This document shows positions 1 through 14,464 of a stretch of DNA of 64,000 bases, piece by piece. Position numbers and translations under genes: made by a program. The DNA comes from Rhabditoides inermis (Eukaryota; Nematoda; Chromadorea; Rhabditida; Rhabditidae): assembly GCA_963966185.1 (NCBI GenBank), contig CAWZYM010000346.1, positions 561,001-625,000 on the forward strand. The letters are read 5' to 3'. The notes beneath the pieces were generated by a model. The model had not been told where the DNA came from. It worked only from the letters and a program-made list of their open reading frames with translations, and did no database searches. Positions within the stretch are counted from its first letter, which is position 1; each line of letters begins with the position of its first letter.

Positions 1-1084
1 ATTCTCAACAAACAAAAAGTAAGCAGTCCATATTTCCAAATTACATATACAATGACTCTGTTGATGCCACGACTGGAAGAAAATACGCCGGCTGGCGCGC
101 CCAAACACGTTGTGCGCATGTTTGAAGCAGTTGAATAGAGATTGAAGTTGGTTTGATCTTCACAAACAAAACATTATCTATTGAACTCGACTTGAAACAC
201 TTTTATTGTCTTTTCCAGCCTTCAATATTTCGTTCATCATACGTTATTCGTTGAAGCCAGAAATTTTGTCTTTTTTAAACAGAATCAGTCCATTATTGTT
301 TTATTTACACATGTTTATATCGTTAAAAAAACATCACTGTGTAGATATGGGTCAGTAATTGCGAGTGCCAACTATTCGATATCGATCTGTTGACCTCGCG
401 GCTGGTAGCGAGCAAGTAGGAGGGCGCGACTCCAGCAAGTAACGCGCGCTCAAAAATTGTTTAATACGGTATGAAGACGAAGTCCGATTAATCTGAAATT
501 TTTACAGAAGGGCTTTTTGGCCTATAAAAGCTTAAGTTTACAAATTGGACACTCTATCTCGCCTGTACGAAAAGTCGATCATATTCGCCATATTTGGTGA
601 CTTTTCAAAGAAGAAAACCAGTTTCTATAATCTATTATACGTAATCTTTTTTCTATTAAATTTTTATAGAAATCGAAGATCATGAATTTTGGGTGCATTT
701 TGGGTACATTCGCCTATTTGGGCATGAAGATGAGGTCACAGGCAGCTGGTATCGCGGCTATCGATTTTTTCTAGGTCGATTCACCTACCCTCCAAGTTTG
801 GTTCTAATTGAAGTATTTTGAATTTTTTCTCCATAGTTAAGAGATTAGGTGATAACTATGATCAGAAGATCGCTATTGACGAGATATTTGGAATTTTGCG
901 TACTCGGGGTCTGAAGAAACTTTTCAGAAGAAATCAGCAAATAGGGTATACTTTGAAAAGAGATAGCTCTCCGGAAAGAATGACAGACAGACACACACCA
1001 TAGTAAATATTAGTCTAAAGGGGGGAGCTCTCCGGAAAGAATGACAGACAGACACACACCATAGTAAATATTAGTCTAAAGGGG
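1..1084. other. Non-coding left flank with a 60-bp tandem duplication
   Basis: No supportable gene. The short open frame at 818-1003 has no recognisable motif and ends in a low-complexity ACAGACAGACAC stretch. A block of about 60 bases starting AGCTCTCCGGAAAGAATG is present twice in tandem (about 965-1024 and 1027-1084). The sequence after 1085 belongs to the large segmental duplication. Confidence 0.6.
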
Positions 1085-1479
1085 AGACAGAAATAGCGCA
1101 AAATTATCGAAATGTCTAACCGCTCGCACAACAACAGTCTAAAGCCGCATGCAAGATGATTAAAAAAGTTTTAGCAAAAAACCAATGTAAATCAACGAAA
1201 AAATTTTTTCGACCTTCTTGCAAGCGGCTTAAAACATGGTTCAATTATCGGGAAGCTCTTCGACATTTCTCCAAACTCGCCTCCCCCCGTCCCCGTCTCC
1301 CATCGCATGATTGTAATATCAATGCCGGTCTCCTCGACACTGTTCGAAACTTGCTTCGTCCTCCTGGTATGTGGTGAAATTATCCGAATCCTAATATATG
1401 CATAAATTAGGACTGTCTACCGTCTACGGAACTGCCTCGAGAAATGCCAACCTCCCAAGTTCAAGTTCAAGTTCAAGTG

Positions 1480-1760
1480 TTTATCCGGAATCGTTATAGC
1501 TGAATATGACAATCACAATCACAATTATAGGATAGGAAAGCATACAGTGGTCCAAGATCTTATGGGCTAACGCCGGGGAAAGACAGTTGGGCAGACGAGG
1601 TTAGTGGCGGAAGACGATTCTTGATCGATAATTCTCCGATACTTGATCGATATTCTTTCCATAGACCATTAGAGTTGATGTGGACAGATCCGGAGACTTC
1701 TTTGCTTTGCACATAGTATCTCCTCGCGCCTGAACTGCTTTCACCTCCCAACCTCCCAAT
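1480..1760 (-). repeat. Dispersed repeat ending in ATCGATAATTCTCCGATACT
   Basis: Related sequence occurs at 16090-16370, at 62470-62840, and in reverse orientation at 24615-24950. Shared landmarks are TATCCGGAATCGTTATAGCTG, a GGGCTAACGCCGGGG block and runs of TTGATCGATACTC. The two more distant copies keep an open reading frame (described separately). This copy and the 16 kb copy are more decayed. Confidence 0.7.
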
Positions 1761-1852
1761 GGCGGAATTATCCTAATGCATAGCATAATTTGGGAGAGTC
1801 TACGGAACTCTGAAAAAGGAACCCCGTCATTCCCTGGTCTCTCCCCCTCCCC

Positions 1853-2275
1853 ATGTGGTCGTCCTCTCTTCCCTGGCTGGAGTGGCTCTTCCTCTCCCTC
1901 TTCCCATTCTGCATCCTCATCGCCATCCCTCCCCTTCTATTCTGCTCCTCATCGCATAAGATGGGAGGCGGCCGGTGTCTGCCCAAGGAGAGGTCGGACA
2001 AGGACGAGGTAGGGTATTGATTGATTATCGATCGTTTGGCCGATATGTCTTGCCATTTGCTTTCGATTCACTTCAAACGACTCCAAACTACTTCGGATTA
2101 CTTACAAGCATATGTTTGAAGAAAAAAAACGACTCTTTAGTCGGAAATGTCTACGGAGAAGACGGGTAGCTGGTCTACGGTGTCGACAAAATCATCTGCC
2201 AACACGAAGTCGACGTCAGTCACGAAGACGTCGACTGTATCGACGGCATCCGCGATTCCCGATAGTACCAAGGTG

Positions 2276-2327
<52 letters not shown>

Positions 2328-2876
2328 TCGATCGCTTCAACATGATTATCGATTGATTATCGATCGATCATTCAGCTCGCCTCCTCGCTTACCCTACGCT
2401 CAACCCAATCCTGTTCCACCTGCTCCTCTGCTCTCGACACGCAGCGCTACAGTACCACCACAGAGACTGAGGTATACGGTAGAGTACAGTATACCCATTG
2501 TACCTTATACCTAGGTCTTTCTCACTGCCGACCCGCACGAGCCGGAGATCTTCTTTGACTCGTCGCGCACGCCGGCCCCGCCCACGCCTGTCAAGTAATT
2601 TTTTACTACGATTCACTATTGACGTGATTATTTGGCATTTGGAAACGGACTATTTTTCATTTATTTTTGGTTCAGAACCGCCGTGCAGCAGATCTCGTTC
2701 GACTTCATGTCGACGACGCATGTGAGTATCGATGAATTATCGATTATCGATTATTGACTGATTATCGATCAATTGATTGGTTGCAGGGCATACCGTCTCT
2801 GACGACTGACGACTATCCGAGTGAATTCCAGACCATCACCAATCCGTCGCCTTCTCTCACCGTCTCCACCAACTAG
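1853..2876 (+). CDS. Family B gene 1: single-pass Ser/Thr-rich membrane protein, 199 aa
   Basis: Six exons: 1853-2008, 2141-2272, 2376-2471, 2515-2594, 2676-2721, 2787-2876 (600 nt, all junctions GT-AG and in phase). Exon 1 encodes MWSSSLPWLEWLFLSL, a hydrophobic segment of about 25 residues reaching LLFC, then CLPKERSDKDE. Exon 2 is almost pure Ser/Thr/Lys (STEKTGSWSTVSTKSSA). Exon 3 has two cysteines in SCSTC. Exon 4 is acidic and proline-rich (PHEPEIFFDSS). The protein ends SLTTDDYPSEFQTI...VSTN. No known family was recognised. The N-terminal segment could be an uncleaved anchor or a signal peptide. Four copies sit in the window, each next to a family A receptor-like gene, so a shared function is possible but is inference. 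AATAAA lies at 3023-3028. The (CT)n tract starts 7 bases into intron 2. Confidence 0.85.
2280..2323. repeat. (CT)n microsatellite in B1 intron 2
   Basis: The tract is about 44 bases and begins immediately after the 5' splice site GTGCGA of exon 2. The B3 copy of the same intron has a shorter tract and B4 a longer, interrupted one. Confidence 0.95.
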
Positions 2877-3208
2877 AATATCGATTTATCGATTTTCGTG
2901 CCAGATCATCGATTTATCGATTTTCTTGTCTTACAATGCCTTAAAACGTTCTTATGATCTTCTGATGAGTCATGCACTGTAAATGCTACTTAACTTTGTG
3001 CTTAATTTTTGCTGCGCTTTCTAATAAAGTTTTACGAGAAACAGTTTATAGTTCTGTGCTCGCAATAAGTTGCGCGCGGTGGGGGTAGATCAGAGGAAGA
3101 CGGAGAGTCAGCTCTCGGCAATAGCGCGCAAAACAAGAGAGGCAGACGGTTACGGCACCGTATTTTGAACTGCAAGCGAGGTAGATCGAACTATCGCTCT
3201 GGCCCTGA

Positions 3209-3311
<103 letters not shown>

Positions 3312-3803
3312 GGAGTGATATATAATATTATTCTGAGAGATAGTTCGCCAGATCACGGTAGAAAATCGATCTACCCTCTAGTCGCATTCGAACTATCTTC
3401 TAGTCGTGAGGAGACCCAAGCGCGCGCTTTCAAACTATAATATATGTAGTGGGACCAAATTAGTTTTCACTAGAATGATGAAGGTTAGAGAAATATCAGA
3501 GGAACGAAGGCCGTTAAGAACCCTATTTTTTGTTATTTGCTTTAATTCGATAATGATTAGTTTCGGGCGAATCGCCCAGACATCGTCTTTTTGCCCGTTG
3601 AGAAAATGGCGCATTTAGAGAGAGGGAGATAGAGAGGGACTGTCTTTGTCTGTGGACTGTCTGTGTCGGTCAAAAAAGGGAACGCACTATATGTACGTGC
3701 ATGATGATTTCGGACAAAGATCACTCTCATCAGCATGAGTGACCGTCGCTCATTGCGACTTCGCGTCGATCGATTGCCGGTCGTCATTTCTTCCTTTCTC
3801 CCA

Positions 3804-3906
3804 ATGAAGGTCCGCTGGATTCTCCTTCTCCTTCTCCTACTCTGCGTCTCTGCCGGCGGGTCCGAGGAAGGGGACGGTTCGAGTGGAGAGGACGGTGAGT
3901 TGTGGG

Positions 3907-3941
<35 letters not shown>

Positions 3942-6666
3942 AGGGGAGAGAGAGATGAAAGAACGGGGAGGGGGAGAGGAAGAGAGGGAAGAGGGAGAGG
4001 AAGAGGAAGAGAGAGAGAAAGACTGTGTGAGTGAGAGGGAGAAAGCTAGCAGATCCAGGACTGTCACTGTAGTATGTATCCTGCCCTGCCTCACCTCATT
4101 AGCTCACTTTACTCACAAAACGATTAGAGAGCCTGCACCGACCATTAGGCAGTCTTTGTTACTCGTATTCATAAAGTTCTTCGTTTCTCTAATTCAAATA
4201 CTGGCCCACTTCAACATGCACCGAATGCATGCAAGTAGCCCAATTTGGATTGTACTGATCTGTGATCGATGCTTTAACTATTAGGCATAATGCTGATCAC
4301 GAAAATCGTGCGCCAATCGATGATCCTGGTTGGACTCTGACTCTCTGTGTATGCAAGATGAGATGTTTGTAGCACAAATTGTGCATCTGGATGATTAGAG
4401 AGATTTGACGATGACTAATTTCCCGCGCTGTCTTTTTTTGTGTGATATTTACTATTATTATATAAGTATTTGAAGATCAAACATTCATTTTGATTTATGA
4501 AAAAAAGGCATCCCGCAACTTTTAAGTACGGAGTCGCAGTTGTTCAGTATGTTTTGTGATATAATTACGAATCTAAATGAAACCAAGTGAATTTGTGTGT
4601 TCAACAATGAACAATGTTGCCTGTATTGTTTTCAATTTTCAAACTGTTTCAGAATCTGCGCTGAGCTTGAATATGACGCATGATCTGGCCAAGAAATGGC
4701 GAGCTTTTGGAATATCGGGGGACGAAGACTCTGAAGTTATCAAGCTGGACACAGTCTGTATGACAGACACAAAAGGTGATTTTGTTGAGTCAAACCGAAT
4801 CAACTCATTGTCGTTTTAGACAACATTATGTTGATTAACCATACATCCAGTTTCGTTCTTGTTCGAAGCCCTTACAAATACAACTATTTCTATGCAGAAG
4901 AGGTTACATGTATAGAACAGTTTTTTTCTTCTCAATTATGCAAATTTTCAGAGTTGTATTTTGAACATAGGGTAAAAGAATTTGAATATATTTTTGGTAG
5001 GCTTTTAGCAACATTTCAGAAAGTTGACGATGAAAACGTTCAACGATACATGTGCTTTTGAACAGGAAGACATGTTTCATATGTGTTCTATTTTCGCCAA
5101 CAATGAGACTACTTGCTGTTGCCCGAACGTCAACTGTCAGAAGGTGATATCAGAGTATCAAAGTATTTACTTATAGAATCAAAGACAGAAGTGACATGTT
5201 ATATCAAGCATAGATAGATTTAGTCTGTAAGTGTTGCAGGGTCGATTTTCACTTTCTTTAGGGAAGATTTGAAACTTTTGATTTGAAATTAATAAACACA
5301 TCATCATGGTAGTAACTAAACTTTGTAAACTCCTCCATGAATCATACTTTCTAGAATCGATTTAGTCACACCACAAAGTTTTAGTTTTTATAAAGTTAAG
5401 CTTACATAATCACAAGTCACTGATTGTCTTTAATAAAAAAAAAAGTTTAAAGATACTAATAAATATGTACGCTCAAAATTTGTTCACACCGGAGCAACTC
5501 GACAACAAAACGGAGCAGATTGGTTGGTTGGTATACGTTTAAAGATACAGGGGCCAATTTCTGACGATTTTTAATCGTTTATGCGTCACGAAACGGTTAT
5601 TCAAATACAGGTTGAACGAAAGTTCTACGTGCGCGCGGTGATCAGAAACTATCAGCAGACCGCTCTGAACGCACATTGTTTAATTCCCGCCACTCTGCGC
5701 TCTCTTCTCTTCGCGTGCTCTCTCGCACTCTCTCGCATGTGCCGTCGGCAAAGGGCCGATGAGCGCGCTGGGGAAATCGAATAGGCCCCCGTATCTTTAA
5801 GGAAAATATTTCGATAATAATGTTTGTTTATTTCTAGCTACTTTCAATTCAACTACTAACAACTGTCTCGCAGCCACATGGAAATACAAACCTCTCAGCG
5901 CATCGGAAATACTTTCTGAACGCAATTCAATGTGGGAGAAACACGTTCGATCAGATAGTTCATCCAAAATTTGTTCAAGCAATGAGGTTTATTGAAGTTT
6001 ATTCTCGAACAGTTGTATTTTATTGTTAGGTGTGCGGAATCAGAACGTTCTACGAGGACATGACATTTGTGTTTGGATGTTTTCGTGTGGAAAGAAGCAC
6101 TTTGAAATCGGATGCGAACAAAGTCTGTCGTCGGTTTCCAACAGTACAATTGCGACCTTACAATGACAACAAGCCCGATGAATTTAAAAATTTACAAACC
6201 GTCCCTACACAGTTACAAGAAGCAGTTGTTTTATGTAAGTGCAGATTCGAAATGCGGATAATTGATTTTTTAGAGAGGCAAACTTGAAGATGTGGATGAA
6301 CTGTGTTGTTTTGGAGAGCGATGCAATCTTTATGTGAGCGAAAAGTTGATAACAGCACTACAAATATAGGTTATGTCAGATATTTATCAACTTCTTGGTG
6401 CCGTTGATTTCCAAGAATCCAGACGAGTTCAAAAACAACTTCATTAGCACTGAGGTACTCACAAAACCCGGTACATCAGTGTGTTATTGTATATAACTTT
6501 CAGTACTCTTTTTAGATACAACTCCGAAGAATGATGATTCTATTCCATTGGTTGAGAAGTGAGTTTTTTTTCACTTGAACATGTTATATGTAAAACTTTT
6601 ACAGAAAATTCAACGAAATCTACACTGTGAAATATAAGGACTATATGTGGTTCCGGAAAAATTGCG

Positions 6667-6704
<38 letters not shown>

Positions 6705-6827
6705 AGATAGGGAGAGAGGGAGAGAGAAGAGAGGGCGAGAGGGAGCGAGGGAGCGAGGGAGAGAGGGAGAGAGGGCGAGAGGGAGAGAGGGAGAGAGAGA
6801 GAGAGGGAGAGGGAGAGGGAGAGAGAG

Positions 6828-6864
<37 letters not shown>

Positions 6865-7161
6865 CGGGGAGAGAGAAAGAATATTTCAGGTCCATACATC
6901 GCTCTCTTCTTGGGTGTATATTTTCTCTTCATCTACTGGCTTTCTTTCAAATGCGACCCCGAAGTGCGCAGGGGAATACAGCAGGTGAGATCTCTCTCTC
7001 TCCCCCTTTCTCCCTCTCTCTCTCTCTCCCTCCTCTCTCTCACTCTCTCTCTCTCTCTCTCTCCCCTATATCCCTCTCATCCCGTCCACTTGCAGGCTCA
7101 CCGCGAATTCGCTCGTCTTCAGGCCATGCAAATGCAGGCTATGGAAGCGTTCAACGAGTGA
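3804..7161 (+). CDS. Family A gene 1: two-module cysteine-rich type I membrane protein (frameshifted)
   Basis: Fourteen exons: 3804-3894, 4653-4775, 4820-4902, 4952-4971, 5020-5143, 5453-5522, 5838-5986, 6030-6234, 6274-6333, 6380-6470, 6516-6558, 6605-6666, 6890-6984, 7096-7161. It has a signal peptide (MKVRWILLLLLLLCVSAGG). Module 1 is spread over exons 2-5 and ends CCCPNVNC. Module 2 covers exons 7-9 and ends CCFGERCN. Then come a stalk (WFRKNCG), one membrane segment (ALFLGVYFLFIYWLSF) and a short tail ending AMEAFNE. The CCxxxxC(N) endings resemble Ly6/uPAR, activin-receptor and nematode ET modules. Exon 8 has one extra base compared with A3 (A-run near 6185). Read as spliced, a stop falls at the exon 8/9 junction, before the membrane segment. 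Start chosen at MKVR because A2, A3 and A4 align there. AATAAA at 7248-7253. Ligand unknown. Confidence 0.85.
4205..4400 (+). repeat. Degenerate M2-type MITE in A1 intron 1
   Basis: Decayed copy of the M2 repeat (see 36035-36237). It is recognised by GCATGCAAGTAGCC, CTGTGATCGATGC and a weak CTGGATGATTAGAGAG end. A copy lies at the same place in A3 intron 1 and a better one in A4 intron 1, so insertion predates the duplications. Confidence 0.55.
5538..5800. mobile_element. M1 MITE-like element in A1 intron 6
   Basis: 263-bp element bounded by inverted termini TTTAAAGATACAGGGGCC and GGCCCCCGTATCTTTAA. The interior carries a conserved block TCTTCGCGTGCTCTCTCGCA. It lies entirely inside intron 6 of A1. 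A sister copy is at 19892-20157 in A3. Partial copies in opposite orientation are in B2 intron 1 and B4 intron 1. There is no coding capacity, so this is a non-autonomous element. Confidence 0.8.
6667..6889. repeat. A1 intron 12, almost wholly (GA)n
   Basis: The intron begins GTAGAGAGAG at the 5' splice site and stays GA-rich until AGAATATTTCAG at the 3' splice site. The same intron in A4 (28516-28666) has the same composition. Confidence 0.95.
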
Positions 7162-7509
7162 CGTCACTTTACAAAAGTAGTTCCGTACTTTCTCCCCCCC
7201 TCTATGTGCACCCATCACCATATACCCATGGTCTCTACAACGAGTTTAATAAACCATTTCAACAGTGACTCGTTCAACCTCGCTTGATCTTGAAACACAA
7301 TCTGCGACGGTAAAAGGTAAAGGTATTCAAGAGACGTAAGAGCACTCTGCGGGAAGTAGAGATAGAGAGAGAGAGAGAGAGAGAGAGTCTTTCGTTGTGT
7401 ATTGTGTCTTATTCCTCGGTCACTGGGTGTGTTCGCATTTGCATGCATCTCTGTCATCACTTTTGACGGTCCGCGGACGAGACGTCATTGCCGAGTCGTC
7501 CCTTCTCGA

Positions 7510-10401
<2,892 letters not shown>

Positions 10402-11530
10402 CTCGCTGTCACTAAATTAATAGTGTTGTGTGCGATAAACGTGTAATAATTATAATTAATGTTTTGTTCGAAAAACGAGAAAGTCCTGAATTAGACAGAA
10501 ATGTGCGGTTGGCATTTCATATGATGTGTGAAACGTAAGAGAAAATACCTGTCTCGTGAATCGAAGTCGCTACAGAACCACTACCTGAGCTATACGGCAG
10601 AGTACCGTGAGGTTACTGTAGCGTACCACTTGCCGACTACGTATGCACGTCTGTTAGTAAACGTGTTGTACATCACGCACATCATCGTTGTTCGCATAAG
10701 GCGCCCTTCACGTCTCACGTCATCACAAGCCTGCTTGTTTTTGTCGCATCCAGAACGTTTCTTACAGTAACAGTGGCGGTCAATCAAACCTCCTTGCGCG
10801 CCGACCACTCGAGCAAACTTCAAACATTGTGTCTCGAAGGATTCAATATGAGATTAGAAAGACCACACGTTCATCAGCGCATCTTCTTTCCCCCCGTTAT
10901 TCTCCCACCATCTTGTAATGTAATGTTTATTGTAATCGGTAAGGATAGGCATATTTGGGAGAAATGAATGAACGAAAATCTTAATGTAGTGTGTCTTAGA
11001 CACTCATTTTGAGACTGAGGGTCCATTCCCTCTCCCCGTCTGTCCTGCACTTATTCAGTTGAAGTTTTCGACCAAAAATTTGACCAAATATTTCGTTATC
11101 GAATCTTCGCGAATTCTATTCTATGGCGCTCATTGGCTACAGAACATTCCGAGAACAGATCGTTTTTCAACTAAATAACTGCTTCTCCATCCCGCACTCA
11201 TTGAACTTATCGTAGGCACAGTCTCTTCGACCCTGTTCGAGACTCCCTCGCCCATTCCCCCGCCTCTCCTTATGGCGGAATTATCGAAATGTCTAACCCC
11301 TCACACAACCAGACGAGTCAAAAAACAGTGTTTCGAAGAGACTGTCCGCATCTCTCCCCTTCCCCCTGTCATTTCCACACCCACACCCTCCCTCTCATCG
11401 AATTATCATAGGCACAGTCTCTTCGACCCTGTTCGACTCTCGCCGTTCTCGTCTCCTTCTCCTTCTCTTCTCCCTTTCCTCCTCCTTTCCTTTCCTTCTC
11501 CTCCCGTCATTCCCCCTCCTCCCCCTCCCG
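10402..11530. other. A2-B2 spacer, no gene seen
   Basis: Shares blocks with the A4-B4 spacer (about 28960-29850), for example GCTATACGGCAGAGTACCGT, TCTCATCGAATTATCA and GACGAGTCAAAAAACAGTG. This supports joint duplication of A and B genes. Pyrimidine-rich stretches just before B2 are probably its promoter and 5' leader. No ORF here looks coding. Confidence 0.6.
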
Positions 11531-12106
11531 ATGCCGGTCTGGCTGGCGTCCCTCCCCTGGCTGGAGTGGCTCTGTCTCTCCCTCCTTCCCTTCTGCATAC
11601 TCATCGCCATTCCCCCACTCCTGTTCTGCTCCTCACAGAAGATGGACGGGCACAAGTGTCTGCCCAAGGAGCGCTCGGATAAGGACGAGGTAGGTATTGA
11701 TTGATTATCGATCGTTTTCGAAGTAGTGCGAAGTGGTGGTAGACTATTGCGGAGGGGCGCAACGCATTTCAGTGGTATTTTTGAAGATAGGGGGCCTATT
11801 TTACCTCCGCTGCCCGCTCATCGGCCGCTGCCGATACGGCACATGCGAGAGAGTGCGAGAGAGCACGCGAAGAGAAGAGAGCGCAGAGTGGTAGTGTAAA
11901 GAAGCTGACCGCTACTTTAGTCGGAGGCGTCTACCGAGAAGACTGGGAGCTGGTCGACTGCGTCTACGAAGTCATCTGCGAATACTACGTCAGTCACAAA
12001 AACAACGTGTGTATCGACGAGAGAGAAGAGAGCAGAAAGTGGAAGAGGAAGACCGCCACACCCCCGGAACCCCAGTCTAACCCTTGGATTTCTTGTCGTA
12101 TGTTAG
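11531..12106 (+). CDS. Family B gene 2, truncated after exon 2, about 114 aa
   Basis: Exon 1 (11531-11689) encodes MPVWLASLPWLEWLCLSLL, the same membrane segment as B4, then CLPKERSDKDE. Exon 2 (11921-12106) begins SEASTEKTGSWSTASTKSSA as in B4. It then reads through into unrelated basic residues and stops at TAG 12104-12106. Exons 3-6 of the other copies are absent downstream. An AATAAA lies at 12112-12117, so a short transcript is possible. It is either a pseudogene by 3' loss or a short anchored variant. Intron 1 holds a partial M1 MITE in reverse orientation (about 11760-11900). Confidence 0.7.
11760..11900. mobile_element. Partial M1 MITE in B2 intron 1
   Basis: Reverse-oriented copy of the M1 element: AGATAGGGGGCCTATTT followed by ACATGCGAGAGAGTGCGAGA. 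Only one terminus is clear. Confidence 0.65.
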
Positions 12107-12344
12107 CATGTAATAAATATATGATTTCAAGTCGTTATTTAGTCCATTGCACATACACAGAGTTGAACTCCCCATTAACAGCACAAATAAATCAATGTTT
12201 TGCTCCGAAACACAATTTGAACAAAGTGAAGGTGGCCCCGGTCCCGACGCCCGTCTATTTTCGCAAGTGAGTTGCGTTCGCAATAGGCTAGCAATTTATC
12301 ACATTGGTCACGAGTTCAACATCAAAGTACAATTCGCGCACCCG

Positions 12345-12420
12345 ATCCTGCGTCGTTGGAGAAGACAGTGACAGAGAGGAGAAGAGGCAGGAGGAGGAAT
12401 AGATGAGGGGAGACCGCCAT
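12345..12420 (-). pseudogene. Orphan, inverted family A exon 1
   Basis: On the minus strand a leader-like frame starts at 12420 (MAVSPHLFLLLPLLLSVTVF) and matches A2 exon 1, including flanks before the ATG and TTGTACTTTGATG after the exon. No other family A exon follows on this strand, so it is an inverted fragment. Confidence 0.7.
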
Positions 12421-12623
12421 TCGAGGAGGGATCACGCGGAAATGATAGAGCAGGTGTAGTCTGCCGAGAGTGATGACGTGATGAGGCGAGATGTATGCAA
12501 ATGTGACCAGACCACGCGGTGACTGATCAGCGGTAGAAGACACATTACATAGTTGGTGTTGGGGCAGTTAAGAAATGATTAATCGTAAAATTAATCGAAG
12601 CCTTCGATCAACGATTAATTGTT

Positions 12624-12862
12624 AGGGAGGTTCTAAGATTTTTGTGCAAAACTTTACCCACCCCCACCTTTTCTGTCTAACTCTCTTCAGCGACCCATGC
12701 TCCTTTGGGCAAAGTTTAGGGCGTGGGTAAAGTATGACCAAAGTTTGGGCTGAGTTTCAAAATGTGACCCCCAGTCCAACAGCGAGAAACTTGGGGCAAA
12801 AATGGAAACTTTACCCTTCTTTGACCCATAACTTGAGTCAAATTTCATCTTAGAACCTCCCT
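12624..12862. mobile_element. M4 MITE-like element
   Basis: 239 bp bounded by AGGGAGGTTCTAAGAT and its reverse complement ATCTTAGAACCTCCCT. It is flanked on both sides by TTAATCGA-rich sequence. No coding capacity. Single copy in this window. Confidence 0.7.
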
Positions 12863-13089
12863 TATCCGAGCTGATTAATCGAAAAATAATCGAAACTCGA
12901 TTAATCGACTCAACACTATTACACACAGATTGACAAACGAGATTACTATACTTTATCATTCTTCACCTATCTCCACGCGTCTCTTTGTATGTATCTGGTA
13001 CTATCTTTACCCTATAACTTAAACACAAGGATTGTGGATCGAAATATAGCGATTGATGTGATTGAAATATATCGATTGATGTGATTTAT

Positions 13090-13574
13090 GACGCTCTTTA
13101 ATGCTAAGGTTTCACCTATTTTGGAATACAATACTGAGTGCCTCATTGATATAAAGAAAACTTGAGAAAATTCAAAGAAAGTTTACAAAACGTTTTTGTC
13201 CAAATCTTGAGTATGATTATGATCAAAGACTGAACGAACTTGATCTCAAACCTCTTTCATTGCGCAGAACAATCAAAGATGTTTGTACTGCACACAAGTA
13301 TGTGTATGGTCAAGTTTGGGTGGACAAAGAAGACAATCCGATTGTATTGTACTCGAAAGAATCTTCAATTCAGTCAAGGAGTAGAGGAAATGGACTGAAA
13401 ATCTTCTCAAAATCAACCACTGCTCTCGAACAATCTTTCCTATCTCACAGAGTTTGCACTGTTTGGAATCAGTTACCAACTTCCATTGTTTGTGAAGACA
13501 ATTCCAAAATATTCAAAACAAATCTGACGAACTATCTCATGAAAAATGTTCTGAAATCATATACAGCGAACTAG
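13090..13574 (+). pseudogene. Non-LTR retrotransposon fragment (C-terminal end of reverse transcriptase ORF)
   Basis: Translation shows KVSPILEYNTECL, then after a one-base frameshift near 13160 KIQRKFTKRFCPNLEYDYDQ, then LNELDLKPLSLRR and further coding to a stop at 13572-13574. The order vspILEY... kiQRkFTkRl..l.Y..RL..L.l..L..RR is the conserved region downstream of the catalytic core in CR1/Jockey-like non-LTR reverse transcriptases. The catalytic part is missing and the frame is broken, so it is a dead 5'-truncated copy. Confidence 0.85.
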
Positions 13575-14433
13575 TATACTGACTGCACTTTGCCGCACAA
13601 TGCTGCGCGTCTTCCTCAATTACAGTTAGCGGCACTACTCCACTATGTGGTAGCCACTCCACTCTGGGGGCGGTGCCGGGGTAGGCGTCGGGGGCGCGGG
13701 TGCGGTCACTCTACTGCGGTCTGTCTCCCACGGCAGCAGCATCTATCCACCCAAATATTACGGTAGCATGTAATGTACATTGTTGCATTTGCATCTTCGT
13801 TATTTATTGCTCCCGTGTATACCTATCCTAGTCGATTACGATAAACATTACATTACATATACATAGATTCACATGAAGTGTCGTTTAGGTCACAGCAAAA
13901 GCCGATGGTGACCAAACTGATATCAGAGATACCCTAGGGGGTCACTAGTCGAAAACCGTTTTCAACTCCACAGAACCGGCCATACGTTTCGAGATATTTA
14001 CATTTCAAATTTTGAAGCTAAACCGTGTGGATCTGTGGTTTGCTTTCTCTATTCGTGAAAAAGCGGCGGTGGCCTAGTGGGTAGAGCGGTCGCCTGTCAA
14101 GGTTGGTTCGTTGGTCAAGGTTGGTTGGTCAAGGTTGGTTGGTCAGGGTCGGTTGGGTGTGGGTTCGCTCACTGTCGACGCATTTCGTTTTGACCACACT
14201 CCCAAATACAAATAGGAAGTCGAGGTGTACGACGACGACGACAATGCGCATCACGTAAGCCCCGCCCACTGCACTCTGCGCTCATTGGCCGCTCGGCCCA
14301 CTTGCCTGCGCGATCTGATTGGCCGAGCGCTGGCCCCGCCTCCAGCTCACCCACTCTCATTGCGGCTCGCCGCATATATGGGTGATCGAAATGTGCGAGT
14401 TGCAGAAAGACGTTACAGTGATAATACGATAGT

Positions 14434-14464
<31 letters not shown>

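Noticed and set aside
818..1003. 61-aa frame MNFFSIVKRLGDNYDQ
   Set aside because: Short, runs into ACAGACAGAC repeats, no splice context and no copy in the duplicate block.
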